Shown here piece after piece: positions 11,414 through 22,061 of a stretch of DNA of 64,000 nucleotides. The notes beneath the pieces were generated by a model, which did no database searches, was not told where the DNA came from, and saw only the letters and a list, made by a program, of their open reading frames with translations. The stretch's first letter is position 1. Each line of letters starts with the position of its first letter. Source of the DNA: Caenorhabditis remanei (taxonomy: Eukaryota > Nematoda > Chromadorea > Rhabditida > Rhabditidae); NCBI RefSeq assembly GCF_010183535.1, contig NC_071331.1, positions 10,850,001 through 10,914,000 on the forward strand. Reading direction: 5' to 3'. Made by a program: the position numbers and the translations under genes.

Positions 11414-12587
11414 TCAAGATTGTGTTGTCTGTTCTGGTTCCACTATCGAGCTAGATCCAATTTTAAACACTTTTCTGATCAACTTCTTAATCCCAAACGA
11501 TGCAATCAACACATCCATATTCCGTTTGTTGCATCCAAGATATGATATTTGAATAATTAAAGGAGTAATTATAATATCAGTGGTCATTGTAATTATCATG
11601 ATAGTTGATATAGGAGTTCCACTCAAAAACATTACTATATCAGCGAAAAGACAAATCTGGAATAAATTAGTTATCAAGAATCGCCTCTTTGTTCGCAGCT
11701 CACTGATTTAAAAACCAAAACAATCATTGTCTGCCAGAAAATATACTTGTGTGGTTTAGTTTTCAAAGCCATTGGGAGATACGAAAACTTTTTGACACTT
11801 ATCATAATTGGAATGTATAAAAGAGAAGAGGATATCAGCAAAGCAGTTATTGACCAGAATGAAAAATAAAAATTCCAAAGGTTTCTGGAAGTCACAGTTC
11901 TAAAATACTCACTTCATATAAAACCATCGCTATGTCGTCATCAGAGTCATACTCGTAACTCACACTTCCCGTGCTTATATACCACAGAAAACTGATAATT
12001 TCTTTGACACCGAATGCCAAATAAATTATCCAAATAGTTTTGTTCAGTAGTTTTTGAATAACAGTTATAGGTCCTTCACTTGACGGGATAAAGTAGAGAA
12101 AGAATTTTTGAATAGCTAGTACTGAAATCATCAAATGGAATACTTGAGTGATAACGAGTAGCACGAGGAAGGAGAGGACGACCAGAATGTAGAAGAAAAT
12201 AAATAGTAGTCTGAAATTTTCAATTTAAAAGTCTGCCGGTAAAAAAACCTACGAATTGTTCACTGTCATAAGATATGAAATACAAATTGATAGAAAAAAG
12301 AAAAACAACAAGAAATAAGATTTCTTTACCATTTCACAAAAATGATTTGTGATCGGAAATATTATTGCCTGAATTAATCGTGTATGATTATAAGTCATTA
12401 TTGTTTTTGCATCAAATCAAACCTTCTCATCCCGCTTCATATTAATATTGAAAACATAAACATAAAACGGAAAAATCATCAATGAAACTACCATGAGGAT
12501 GAAGAATAAATAAGCAAACGAAAGCAATACTGTAGGACCAATGTTTTCCATGATAATTTCAGTGATTGGTTTAGTTGAATTATTCAT
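11414..12587 (-). pseudogene. srz chemoreceptor, probably disabled between exons 3 and 4
   Basis: Exons on the minus strand are 12587-12423, 12368-12253, 12210-11913, 11884-11704 and 11656-11414. Signatures are clear: MIFPFYVYVFNINMKRDEK in exon 1, LLVITQVFHLMISVLAIQKF in exon 3, HKYIFWQTMIVLVFKS in exon 4 and DIIITPLIIQISYLGCNKR in exon 5. Exons 1-3 total 193 full codons, yet exon 4 reads as srz only in a frame that needs two bases carried over. The gap between the exon 3 donor and exon 4 acceptor is only 28 bp, too short for a Caenorhabditis intron, and reading through it meets a stop. A small deletion across the intron-exon border is the simplest explanation. A sequence error or an unseen splice site could rescue it. 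Confidence 0.65.
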
Positions 12588-12616
12588 TCTGATTGTCTCA
12601 AAAGAGTATTGAGAAC

Positions 12617-13384
12617 AGTGTGCTCCACCGGTGAAGAAACCGGCGAAAACCCGGTTTTTTTTTCACCGGTGAAAACTGTTATAATCACCGGTGAAATTTT
12701 TCTCGGTTTTATAAAAGTAAAAACCGGAGTTAAGTTTGGCAAAAACCGGTGTTCATCGAAATTCCCCGGTGTTCAAAATTGAAAAACCGGTTTTCCATGG
12801 TTTTCATTTTTCACCGGTGCCCGGTTTTCCCCGGGGAGTCCCCGGTGTTCACCGGTTTTCACCGTTTTTTTCTGATGATGAAAACACTTCAACGTGAACG
12901 AACAGGACAGCAACCGGGCATTTCGTAATAGGACATTTTATAACAGGACATTTCGAAACCGGACACTTTGAAACCGGACGTTTCGCAACCGAAATTATTT
13001 TGTTTCGAAGTGTCATTCGGTTGCGAAACGTCCAGTTGCGAAATGTCCGGTTGCAAAGTGATTGGTTGCGAAACGTCCGCTTTCGAAGCCTTCGGTTGCG
13101 AAACAACCGGTTTGTAAATGTTCGATTGCGAAATGTCCGGTTTTGAAATGTCCGGTTACGAAATGTCTAGTTTTGAAATGTCTGGTTGTGCATTCCCAAT
13201 TTCAAAAAAACTCCGGTGAAAACCGGTGAAAACCGGGGAAAACACCGGTTTTTTCACCGGTGTTTCCCCGGTTTTTCCCCGGTGAAACACCGGTGAATTT
13301 CGGTGAAAACCGGTGAATATTTTCACCGGTTTTTCTATGAAAAACCGGTTTTCACTAGTTTTAAAATCCCGGTGGAGTACATTG
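12617..13384. mobile_element. hAT-like foldback element built of ACCGGTG-type repeats
   Basis: 768-bp element. Ends are CAGTGTGCTCCACCGG on the left and, inverted on the right, CAATGTACTCCACCGG (14 of 16 match). It is flanked by a perfect 8-bp direct repeat, attgagaa (12609-12616 and 13385-13392), the target-duplication length of hAT elements. The interior has no transposase. It holds ACCGGT/CCGGTG arrays at both ends in inverted orientation and, between 12890 and 13195, an array of short units of the type GGTTGCGAAA-GTCC. It lies 22 bp upstream of the srz start codon at 12587. Confidence 0.75.
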
Positions 13385-14590
13385 ATTGAGAACATTCGAT
13401 GTGTTCGGCACAAAATATAGTCTCGAAACAGTGGATAAATTGTTTCAAATTTCACCTGTTCCTCCCACTTTTAATAGTTGCAACTTCCTTCATTCTCGAT
13501 TCTAGGAGTGGGTGAGAATGCAATGATTTTGGTGACAGGGAAAAGTGTCTTCGGTTTCTAAATGCCGTGTGATTTCACTCACATCGAAGAATGGTGGCTG
13601 AACCTAGCTAATGGAAAATGGATCATTGGCGTTTCATATTTAGACACTTTTTTCAAAATCAGATCTCTCACTGAAAAACTCCATTTAATGTTCCCCACCC
13701 AATATGAAGTGCCCTTTTGATAGTGGTGCCATACGAACAACTATTTTAACAATTGAGGTGCCCTTCTAATACAGTTGCCCTCCAGCGATTTACACTTTTC
13801 TCTAATATCATCATTAACTGACTCCAAACTGTTCTCTCACATTACTATCAAAATTCTCCGTTTTTAGTGGAAATGCTCAATGATGTCGATGTATTGAACA
13901 ACTCTTGCAAAATTAAATTTAATTCAGCAGCTGAAACACTAATAAATTTTTATCTAATTTGAAAACGGAACAAACGATCCACCTGTTCTCATGTTTCTAT
14001 TTTTAATACACTTCAAGTTAGGTTACTGTATCTTCTAAATGTGTCTACTACTCTTAATTGTGATTATAATTATGTTCATAAAAAGCTGTTCATAATTTTG
14101 ATAGTTTTTGTAGCGATGATGAAACACCAGTTTTATTTTCTTCGGCATATAACCATGTTTAGTATAATACCTGGATTAATATCTGTTCTTCGAAAATATT
14201 ATCTCGAAACGGTGAATAATTGGTTTGAAACTTTACATGTTTCTCCTATTTTTAGTAATACCGAAAAAAAGTGACTCAGTTTTCAAATTTCCAATAAGGT
14301 TTTTGCAAGAAAACGATGAGAAAGAAGAAGAAAAATCTTCCGTACGAAACAGACATTGGTGAGTAATTTTGACTACTGAATTCTTGTTTTTTGAAATAAA
14401 GACATTTCGAGCGGAGGGATTACTTTCCCAATACCCAAGACCTGGAAGGAGGAGGAAGGAGGATTCTAAGCAATGGACGTTTAATTAAAATTAGTTTTTA
14501 TTAATAAGTATATTGTATGAAACAGCTTTTGAAAAAACAGAACTACACTAAAAGAGATTGAAGTTTGAACAAACCAAAAAATCTCTTATC
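13385..14590. other. Intergenic: displaced srz promoter and degenerate copies of it
   Basis: 13393-13470 is the presumed original 5' flank of the srz locus at 11414-12587. A diverged direct copy of about 80 bp lies at 14178-14260 (shared ctcgaaac-gtgaat-attg-tt-aaa). Another E-box-like match, ATCCACCTGTT, is at 13977-13987, followed by aggttactgtatc, which also occurs at the 3' flank of the srz gene at 11414. No convincing ORF. A vanished srz copy is possible but unproven. Confidence 0.4.
13450..13460 (+). promoter_or_regulatory. E-box WWYCACSTGYY, separated from its srz gene by a transposon
   Basis: TTTCACCTGTT on the plus strand. It is now about 870 bp upstream of the start codon at 12587. 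Removing the 768-bp hAT-like insertion and one 8-bp duplication would put it about 90-100 bp away, the spacing seen at the other srz loci. Confidence 0.5.
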
Positions 14591-14592
14591 AT

Positions 14593-15905
14593 TTAGCGTT
14601 TCGTTTCCTCATCTGTATCACCGCGTCCTTCGCGTACGCTGCCACTTTCCATCTTTCCGGCTCCACGTGTGATATCCTACATAACTTCAAGGATCGTGCC
14701 CTCGAGAGCGCCGTGTACATGAGGCCTGGCATAAACAGGCCTCTAGAGTATACTACGACGCCGTCGACAGTACGGCCTTGAGAGTTATGTATTGTTAGTA
14801 CCTGAGCTTCTCTGACAGGGAACTGTCTCCACCAAAAATACTCGTTGCTCTTGTTTCGGATCCGGAAGCTGGTTCTATGAAGTATTTGGTTTTTGACTCC
14901 GGGGAAACTGAAATTCGAAAATTTAATATATTTTTATAAAATATTATCAACTCACTCAACCACCAGAGAATCGGGATAAATTTTCTTGATTTTCCCAATC
15001 GCTCCGTTGACTAGCTTCCTCCTCTTGTCGATGGTGGTGACAAGAGTCACCTTGCATCCGGGGGCCAGAGTCAATGGTCTGACCCATCGACTCGCTTCGA
15101 TCCATTCTTCCACTTTTTCAGCATCATTCTTCTCCACCTTCAACCAGCGCATTCTAATCGAGTCGGGCATCCTGGCTATTCTCTGAAGATTAAAATATGA
15201 GTATGTTACAATAAGAAAAAAAACTCACTTATTCATTTAAACGATCCACAGTTTCGTTTTGTGGGGCTAACATAATGAATTCCTTCTCGGGCCAGGATGC
15301 CCTCAATTCATCCAACTCCTCGAAAAGCCCTCCGTGTGTGGTATCCCTGATTCTACAGAATCGTTTAAAAAACTTTTCTGTTTCTTCCGGGATCCTCACG
15401 GAGGGCATTCAAGTGTTTCGCATCCTCTTGCTCCTCGACGCGAACGTTTCTGTGGAGTCTCATCATCTTAAAGAGACCCCACAAATTTTCCGTGATGCAG
15501 GGGTAGCTGGCGTCCCGTAGAGCTTTAAACTCGAGAGGGAGAGCTGAAAATTAAAATTTCTTTTTTTTTCAAATTTTAAAGTCAAAAAATTTCGATAGTT
15601 TGAAATGTTGTATAACTAACCTTCATAAACTGCTCCGTGGGTTACCGGTTCCAACTGGAGGAGGTTTCCGAACACTACCATCGAAATCCCTCCAAATGGC
15701 TTTGCTGATCCTCCCTGACCCAGTTGCATTTGTGCGGACATTTGGTGATAAAGAAGTGCCGAAACGAGACTAATTTCGTCCACAAATGCCACGCGTACTC
15801 CTTCAAGATTACTCTTGAGGATTTTTCTCTTGCATTTGATGAAATTGTATTGCCGAAACAAGACTTATTTCATTAACAAATGCTTCAAGAGTGCTCTTAA
15901 GCGTC
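14593..15905 (-). pseudogene. PIF1-family (Helitron-type) helicase fragment, decayed
   Basis: Minus-strand C-terminal half of a PIF1-like helicase. About 15861-15620 carries the Walker B region (FVDEISLVSALLYHQM) and motif III (PFGGISMVVFGNLLQLEPV). About 15520-15240 reads on through RLHRNVR and KEFIMLAPQNETVDRLNE to a stop. About 15170-14950 holds KVTLVTTIDKRRKLVNGAIG, and 14900-14593 holds the motif V-VI region (LTIHNSQGRT, YTALSRARSL) and a stop. Canonical GDxxQL in motif III is GNLLQL here. The Walker A half is absent, stops interrupt the frame, and the Walker B segment is duplicated in decayed form at about 15855-15905. No Rep domain or Helitron 3' end was found. Confidence 0.7.
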
Positions 15906-16462
15906 TTCCTCATGCGCGGTGTCGGGTCGGAAAGCGCCTCCTCATCGCTGATCTAGAAGTTTTTTCAATTAATTTCTCTAAATAGAGCCTCTACGTCATA
16001 AAGCCTAATTGTTTTCAGAATTGCAAAATCAAAAAGTTAAAAACAAAAAATAATGACTTACTACCTCTCCGACGGAAGGAAACCAGATAAAAAGAAATAT
16101 TAGAATTTAAATAAAATCAGAAATATACAGTATTTTAGACGACCAGTCAATTGGCCGTCAAAGAAGTAGATATGATGAAAAAGTCAAGAAAGTCTTTCGG
16201 TGGAGAGATGACAAGACACAGAATTTTTCGTTAGTCATTTCTCAGTAAACATAAGGAATTTGAAAATTTGAAAAAGAAGAAAGAATACGAGAAAAAGATC
16301 AGAAGTTTGAATTTGAAAAAAAGAAGAAAGTAGTGTTGAAATCAGATAATCATCGGCAGCTACCGTAATCTGTTCGGGTCTCGACATTTTATTATGTATA
16401 ATATAGTTTAGTTTCACACCTCTCCTACTTCTTCGGTATGATTCACTTTGTTAGTTGTCGTC
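15906..16462. other. Spacer between helicase relic and LTR element
   Basis: AT-rich with no gene recognised. A short minus-strand ORF (16417-16235) has no visible domain. A block at 16138-16165 resembles part of the nearby LTR (tagac-accag), but too weakly to call a relic. Confidence 0.4.
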
Positions 16463-16467
16463 TTAAC

Positions 16468-17275
16468 TTTTGTGACTAGAGAGGAAGTATAAGTTCCCAT
16501 ACTAGTTACAAGTCAAGCGTGTTAGATTACTAGAGTGAGAGAGCGTGAATGACGAGAGGAATAGAGACGAGAGAAAGACGAGGCGAGAACGAACGGAAGG
16601 AAAAACAGAGGAAGACGATGAGGACGAACCGAGGAGTCGACGAAGACAGAACGGAGAGAATAAAGAAGAATAATTGTGAATAAATGATGTATTTTTAGTG
16701 GACCTAAAATGTAAGAGAAGACTTGTGAAGAATGGAAGGAATCTGAAATGAAAGAACAGAAGAAAACACAAGATTGGGTGAAAGAATGGTTTATTGAAGG
16801 ATGAGATTCTAGACAACCAGTTGGTCGTCATCAGTATGGTGAAATTCGGGTAATTTTAGGGGAGAGTTAGTTGCCACGGGTTTCAGTGGACTGATGATAT
16901 TCCTAATGGAGAGGGGAGACGAGAATTACAGATAATGGGAGTGGAATAAAGTGGAATTACATTAAGTGAGAAAAAGGTGAAAATATCATGAAAAAGGGGA
17001 CAGTAAAACGAAGACCGTACGTCGACGCAATCGATTCGAAAGTCCCTCGTCAACGCGCCGCCCATGGAGAGAGTGAGGAGACGGCAGAGAAAAATGAGAT
17101 CAGCAGAGCGCGAATGCAGCAGACGGAGACGACACCAGGGAAAAGGACGACGGGGAATCTGAAAAGGGGGGATTAGAAGAATAGAGACTTTGCTCTTTTA
17201 TGTTTCAGATAGATGACTGTGTATAAGTGATATTACGTTAGATTCCGACTTGTGGAATCAATAGATTTCACAACA
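16468..17275 (-). repeat. 3' LTR of the Pao/BEL element
   Basis: 808 bp. On the element's strand it starts TGTTGTGA and ends TCACAAAA, a near-perfect short terminal inversion. The short ORFs inside it are not genes. Confidence 0.93.
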
Positions 17276-17286
17276 CTCCCCGCCCC
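17276..17286 (-). other. Polypurine tract
   Basis: On the minus strand GGGGCGGGGAG lies directly against the 3' LTR, the expected place for the plus-strand priming tract. Confidence 0.65.
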
Positions 17287-17309
17287 GGGAAAAGTTCCGA
17301 GTAACTGTG

Positions 17310-20300
17310 TTAGTCGGAACTCGAGTCGTGACGGTAACGTTTCACTCCTTCCTTCGCTTTTCTTGAAGGCATGATCCGAGTGGTCTTGGAGTTATTGGTC
17401 CTTGTGGACTTGACGGTAGATTCCTTTGGATCTGGGATGCTGGTAGGTTCTGTTTGTGTGTCTGTGTCGTCTTCGATTTCTAGCGGAATCAGTTGGTTGA
17501 CAGCTCTGTCTTTGCTGGACCCGTTTACAGACACCGTGACTGAGCGAATGTTGGGATGTTCGCCTTTTATGGCTGTAATTCGACCGAGAGGCCATCTGTG
17601 TCTCGGGATGAAGTCTTCATTAATGAGCACGATTTGTCCGATTTTTGGGGGAGTGATACTGTATCGGTTCTTTTTTGTTGCACTCTCACGTAGAAGTAAT
17701 AGATATGATGAAGACCAGATTTTCCATAGTTTATTCAGAGTTTCGTCAAGTTTCAGAAGGTGTTGGCGGGTTTCAGATTCTGTAGTGGTCATGGTTGGGT
17801 CGTAGATGGGGTCTCCGTTATTATTATCGGTGTCGTTTGGGACATCTAGGAGAACTGATGGTAGAAGAAAGTCGATCGGGCGAAGCACCGGTACGTCATC
17901 TTTTTCGGATGGGTTTCTGATCAAGGGGCGAGAGTTTATGACTCCTTCTACTCGTTTCAAAGTGTAATGAAGTTCTGGGAACGTGTAGGTTAGTTTTCCC
18001 AGTACTTTTCTGAATTGGCTTTTTGCGGTTCCGACTACTCGTTCATAGATTCCACCCATCCATGGTGATAGTGGTGTAATATGCTTGAACGAGATGTCGT
18101 GTCTAGCTAGAAAGCAGATTATTTCAGGGTCAGCGGAGAAATCCTGCATGTCTTTCTCGAGGATGTTTTGTCCCAGTTTGAACGCTTGAGCGTTATCAGA
18201 ATATAGATAGTTTGGGACTCCACGTTGTCCGAAAATGGCTTTCAGAGCTCCGATATAACTTCTGGTGGAACTATCCGCACATAGTTCGAGATGTGTACAC
18301 CTGGTGGTTAGACATGTATAGATGAGCACGTAAGCTTTCTCCTGTGTATCAAATTGGGAGATTTTGTACTTTAATGGACCAAAATAGTCGAGTCCCACTT
18401 TTGAGAATGGTGTTGATGGCATCGTTCTGTTCTTGTTGAGAGTGGATGTGTATGGATAGTGGGAAGGGAGTCCTTTGACCTTTTTGCAGGATACGCATTT
18501 GGAGATAACTGTTCTGGCTAGTCTTCCGTCCGATCTGATCCAGTATTTGGTTCTGATCGCCATCTGTAGATATTGTGTTGGTAAGTGTGTGTTTTGAAGG
18601 TGAATTTCCTGTGCGAGTAGTGTAGCTAGTTTATGTTCGGAATGAACCAGGATCGGTTGGCTGGCTTCCATAGGAATGTTCGGAGAGGAGAAATGTCTCT
18701 GTGTTCTCCATAAACCGTCTTGAGACTGGAACGGTTTTAGATTACCTTTGAATCTCCAGTTTCTGCTTTTGGCTTCCTTGTAGTGTTCTTGGAAGATGGC
18801 TAGTCTTGCGATTCTTCGTCTTTGCACTTCTCTTTCGGTTCTGTTTACGATGTTGTCGCAATCTTTGTATTCTCTGAGGAGTGGGTTCTCTGGTGTCTTT
18901 GTGTTGAGTGATTTCGTAATGAATTTCAGGATAGTATTCGTGATGTTTGTCAGCGAACTGAGCGAGTTTGTATAATCGTAAGGTACGAAGGACCTATAGT
19001 CTGTTGTCACATTTGTACTTTTCTGTTCCTGAATTGATACAGAGAATACTTCGGTTTCCGTCATAATTATATTTTGAGCCACTTTATTCATTTTTTCTTT
19101 CTTTGTTCTTCGGATGCTGGTATTTTTTGATTTTGGTTTCAGTTCTTTTTCGAACATTTCTTCCGCGTCGGAAGAATACTGTAGTTCTCCTTCTAGTTGA
19201 GTTTTCCACGTGTTTCTGTCCTCCTTCAGAAGAGCTGGTCCCGTGAACCATAATGTGGAATTTTGCAGATCTGTGGTGTTCATTCCTCGTGTGGCTAGAT
19301 CTGCCGGGTTTTGGTCGGAAGCCACGTGATGGAAGGATACTTCGATATTCATTTCTTTGAGTTCGGCTTCGATCATATGCACTGAGTTTACACGATTATG
19401 TACCCATTGTTTAATCTGTTCCTTTGTTAGGATCCATGACAACGCGATTGTTGAATCGCTGAAAACGTCTAGTTTTGACGGTTTTTCGTCGTCTGATAGC
19501 TCTTTGATAAGGCTCTGGGCGTGTTTCATTCCGATTTCCACTGCTAGTGTTTCTAGTCGTGGGATTGTCCATTCAGATCCGTTACTCGGTCTTACTTTTG
19601 ACTTTGCACCGATTAGAGTGGATTCGGCACTTCCATTTCCCGATCGGTATAACAGATATACTGCGTTTCCATAAGTGTGTTTCGACGCGTCACAGAATAC
19701 CGCCATTTCTGGTTTCTGATTCGGGAAGTAGTGACTCTTGAGTTGTCTTGGAATTTCGATGGTTCTGTGTTTGTATAGTTCTTTGACTTTACGCCATTCG
19801 ATATTGAGTTTGTCGGAAAGAGTTTGTTTCCAATCGAGTCCGTCGTTCCAGATGAGTTGCACAAATCTCTTTATTTGGACTTGTAGTGGGGCAGTGTAAC
19901 CCATGGGGTCGTAGAGTTTTGCGAGAAATGACGCGACGTCCCGTTTTGTCATAGTCTTTTCTGGTGGCTCTGGGATGAGGATGGTGATTGTGTCCGTTTC
20001 TATGTTCCAGATATATCCTAGAAATTTTACTCTGTTTGATTCGGCTCTATCGGCTTCGGGAATTTCTTGCATCGTTGGTTGGTGATTTGTTGCGATTTCT
20101 CGTACGTGCATTCCCATCTCCCGGAATTGCTTTTGTACTGCGAGTACTTTTGGGAGTACTTCATCTGGATTATTTGTGGTGATCATCAGATTATCGACAT
20201 ATAGATTTTGTTCGATTTCTTTGCTGAGTATCGTAGCTGCCAGGAGCAGATAGTGACGGATTGTGGCTGCCAGGAGAAAGGGCGAGCATTTCATTCCGAA

Positions 20301-22061
20301 TGGAATTCTAGTGAATCTGAATTCTACTAGATTGTCTCCCGATGGAGGTTTATTGATATCCTTGATCCATAACCATTTTGTAGCGTTACGGTCTTTCTCT
20401 TGCAACCTGATCTGGTGGAAAGCACGAGCGATATCTCCGACTGCGGGGTATTTCTTTTCTCGGTGTCGTAGTAAAATACCGGGAGCAGTTTTCAACATAT
20501 TGGGTCCTTCGTAGAGGCAGTCGTTTAGTGAAAGTGTGTCTCGTTGTTTCGAGCTCGAGTCACCAACGATTCTGACTTTGGTGTTGGTCGAGTTTTCTTT
20601 GAACACCGCGTTTTGTGGGGCAAAGTACTCCGGACCCTGACTCTTCATCTCTGGAGTTACTCTTTCGATAATTCCAGCTTCGAGCTGTTCTTCGATGATT
20701 CTGTATGCTTTTAATAATTCTGGATTTCGTCTCAACTTCTCGATAAGACAGGTTAGTCTTTTGTAAGCGAGAGATTTGTTGTTTCCCATGCGGTCTTGTT
20801 TACCGTTCCATGGTAAGGCGACGTATAGTAATCCATCTTCTCCGATGATGATCTCTTTCTCGAAGAGTTGTAAGAGGTATTCTTGTGTGAGATACTCTGA
20901 TTCGAGCATCGTGGCTGATTCGATCCCACAGTTCTCTGTTTGCCAGAGCTGAAGAATAAGATTTGTGAGTTCGTCATCGCTGTCCGTTCCGTATTTTTGA
21001 CTCATTAGAACATTGATTGAAGGTGGATGTGAATCTTCGAGAGTTGACACTCCAGTCGGTATCATATTTTGATCCATTACTGGGCAGTGTTTGGCATTTG
21101 GGAATGTCATGGAAGCGAACGGACCAAGTTCGATGTATTTGCCTGATGGTAGGCAGATTCTTTGGGAACCGCGGATAAAGTGTGGTAAAATATCATTTCC
21201 GAGGATCATATCCATTCGAGTGTTATCGTAATCTTCGTTTGGAGTTACGTGTTTGTAGTTGATTTTCATATTTCTCAGAGTCTGTTTATCAGCTGTGGAA
21301 AAATTCGGTTTGCGATATTTTGTGCTGGGTAGGTTTGGGATTCCTGCTACGTAGGTGTTAAACTCGATGGAATCACCGACAAATGTAATTTGATAAATGT
21401 TACAGGGACTGTTTGAAGAGCCTGTTACTCCGGCTAGTGATAGTTGGATGTTTTGGACTGTTTTAAGTCCGAGTCGTTTTGCTGATCTTTCAGAGATTAG
21501 AGAAATGGCTGCACCGGTATCGACGAGTGCCAGAATTTTCTCATTTTCAGTTGTAGATAAGAGGGTGAAGGGTAGTCTGATGTCCTGTGACGAGGACGGT
21601 AAATTTGTTGGATGGAAGGTTTTGTTTTGTATTGTTTCGACAATATGATTGATGGTTACTGTGTCATCTGTTTCTTCATAGTTGTCATAGAGGCTTAGTA
21701 ATGAGAACTTTTCTTGGGTGTTTGATTCTGGTGTGCTAGTCTTGTCTTCTTCTTTTTCTGACTCGCCTGTTGTTTCTGAATCATAATCTTCATCTGATTC
21801 TGAATCAGAAGAGTTTAGTTGTGATGAGTTTTGGTTCGACGGTGTATTTTCTTTTTCAGATTCTGATGTGGATGTTTCTAGTGTTAATAGTTTATTGACT
21901 TTAGCTGATAGGCTTGATATGGTTGAGTTGTGAGTTTGTGGCTCTTCTTTCGGTTTTTTGGGTGATATGGGTGATGTGATTTGTATTATTTGTTGATTTT
22001 GATTGATTTGAATTTGGGTGGAGGATGTATAGTTATTGTGAAGCGCATTATTGTTGTTGTT
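17310..22061 (-). CDS. Pao/BEL protease-reverse transcriptase-RNase H-integrase polyprotein
   Basis: The frame is open from 22136 to the stop at 17310, with no ATG until 21269, so it is probably made by a +1 shift from gag near 22062. An acidic linker leads to the aspartic protease motif ALVDTGAAISLIS near 21520. Counted from the first Met at 21269, RT has GDIARAFHQI near residue 280 and the catalytic box YVDN near 360 (YVDD in most retroelements). RNase H follows (FCDASKHTYGN near 525, FSDSTIALSW near 600). Integrase has a zinc-binding HHCC region near 883-926 and D, D, E in VGLDYFGPL (about 960), LYSDNAQAF (about 1022) and IYERVVGTAK (about 1076). The C-terminal tail has RHRWPLGRI, typical of BEL integrases. 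No stop or frameshift seen. Confidence 0.93.
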   Translation of the reverse strand, partial: NNNNNALHNNYTSSTQIQINQNQQIIQITSPISPKKPKEEPQTHNSTISSLSAKVNKLLTLETSTSESEKENTPSNQNSSQLNSSDSESDEDYDSETTGESEKEEDKTSTPESNTQEKFSLLSLYDNYEETDDTVTINHIVETIQNKTFHPTNLPSSSQDIRLPFTLLSTTENEKILALVDTGAAISLISERSAKRLGLKTVQNIQLSLAGVTGSSNSPCNIYQITFVGDSIEFNTYVAGIPNLPSTKYRKPNFSTADKQTLRNMKINYKHVTPNEDYDNTRMDMILGNDILPHFIRGSQRICLPSGKYIELGPFASMTFPNAKHCPVMDQNMIPTGVSTLEDSHPPSINVLMSQKYGTDSDDELTNLILQLWQTENCGIESATMLESEYLTQEYLLQLFEKEIIIGEDGLLYVALPWNGKQDRMGNNKSLAYKRLTCLIEKLRRNPELLKAYRIIEEQLEAGIIERVTPEMKSQGPEYFAPQNAVFKENSTNTKVRIVGDSSSKQRDTLSLNDCLYEGPNMLKTAPGILLRHREKKYPAVGDIARAFHQIRLQEKDRNATKWLWIKDINKPPSGDNLVEFRFTRIPFGMKCSPFLLAATIRHYLLLAATILSKEIEQNLYVDNLMITTNNPDEVLPKVLAVQKQFREMGMHVREIATNHQPTMQEIPEADRAESNRVKFLGYIWNIETDTITILIPEPPEKTMTKRDVASFLAKLYDPMGYTAPLQVQIKRFVQLIWNDGLDWKQTLSDKLNIEWRKVKELYKHRTIEIPRQLKSHYFPNQKPEMAVFCDASKHTYGNAVYLLYRSGNGSAESTLIGAKSKVRPSNGSEWTIPRLETLAVEIGMKHAQSLIKELSDDEKPSKLDVFSDSTIALSWILTKEQIKQWVHNRVNSVHMIEAELKEMNIEVSFHHVASDQNPADLATRGMNTTDLQNSTLWFTGPALLKEDRNTWKTQLEGELQYSSDAEEMFEKELKPKSKNTSIRRTKKEKMNKVAQNIIMTETEVFSVSIQEQKSTNVTTDYRSFVPYDYTNSLSSLTNITNTILKFITKSLNTKTPENPLLREYKDCDNIVNRTEREVQRRRIARLAIFQEHYKEAKSRNWRFKGNLKPFQSQDGLWRTQRHFSSPNIPMEASQPILVHSEHKLATLLAQEIHLQNTHLPTQYLQMAIRTKYWIRSDGRLARTVISKCVSCKKVKGLPSHYPYTSTLNKNRTMPSTPFSKVGLDYFGPLKYKISQFDTQEKAYVLIYTCLTTRCTHLELCADSSTRSYIGALKAIFGQRGVPNYLYSDNAQAFKLGQNILEKDMQDFSADPEIICFLARHDISFKHITPLSPWMGGIYERVVGTAKSQFRKVLGKLTYTFPELHYTLKRVEGVINSRPLIRNPSEKDDVPVLRPIDFLLPSVLLDVPNDTDNNNGDPIYDPTMTTTESETRQHLLKLDETLNKLWKIWSSSYLLLLRESATKKNRYSITPPKIGQIVLINEDFIPRHRWPLGRITAIKGEHPNIRSVTVSVNGSSKDRAVNQLIPLEIEDDTDTQTEPTSIPDPKESTVKSTRTNNSKTTRIMPSRKAKEGVKRYRHDSSSD

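Noticed and set aside
16138..16165. Possible relic of a related LTR left of the element
   Set aside because: Only a short similarity (tagac-accag) to the LTR interior, too weak without an alignment.
16502..17176. Several 60-110 codon ORFs inside the LTR (also at 29285-29959)
   Set aside because: They occur identically in both LTRs, are low-complexity and have no domain. They are by-products of LTR sequence, not genes.
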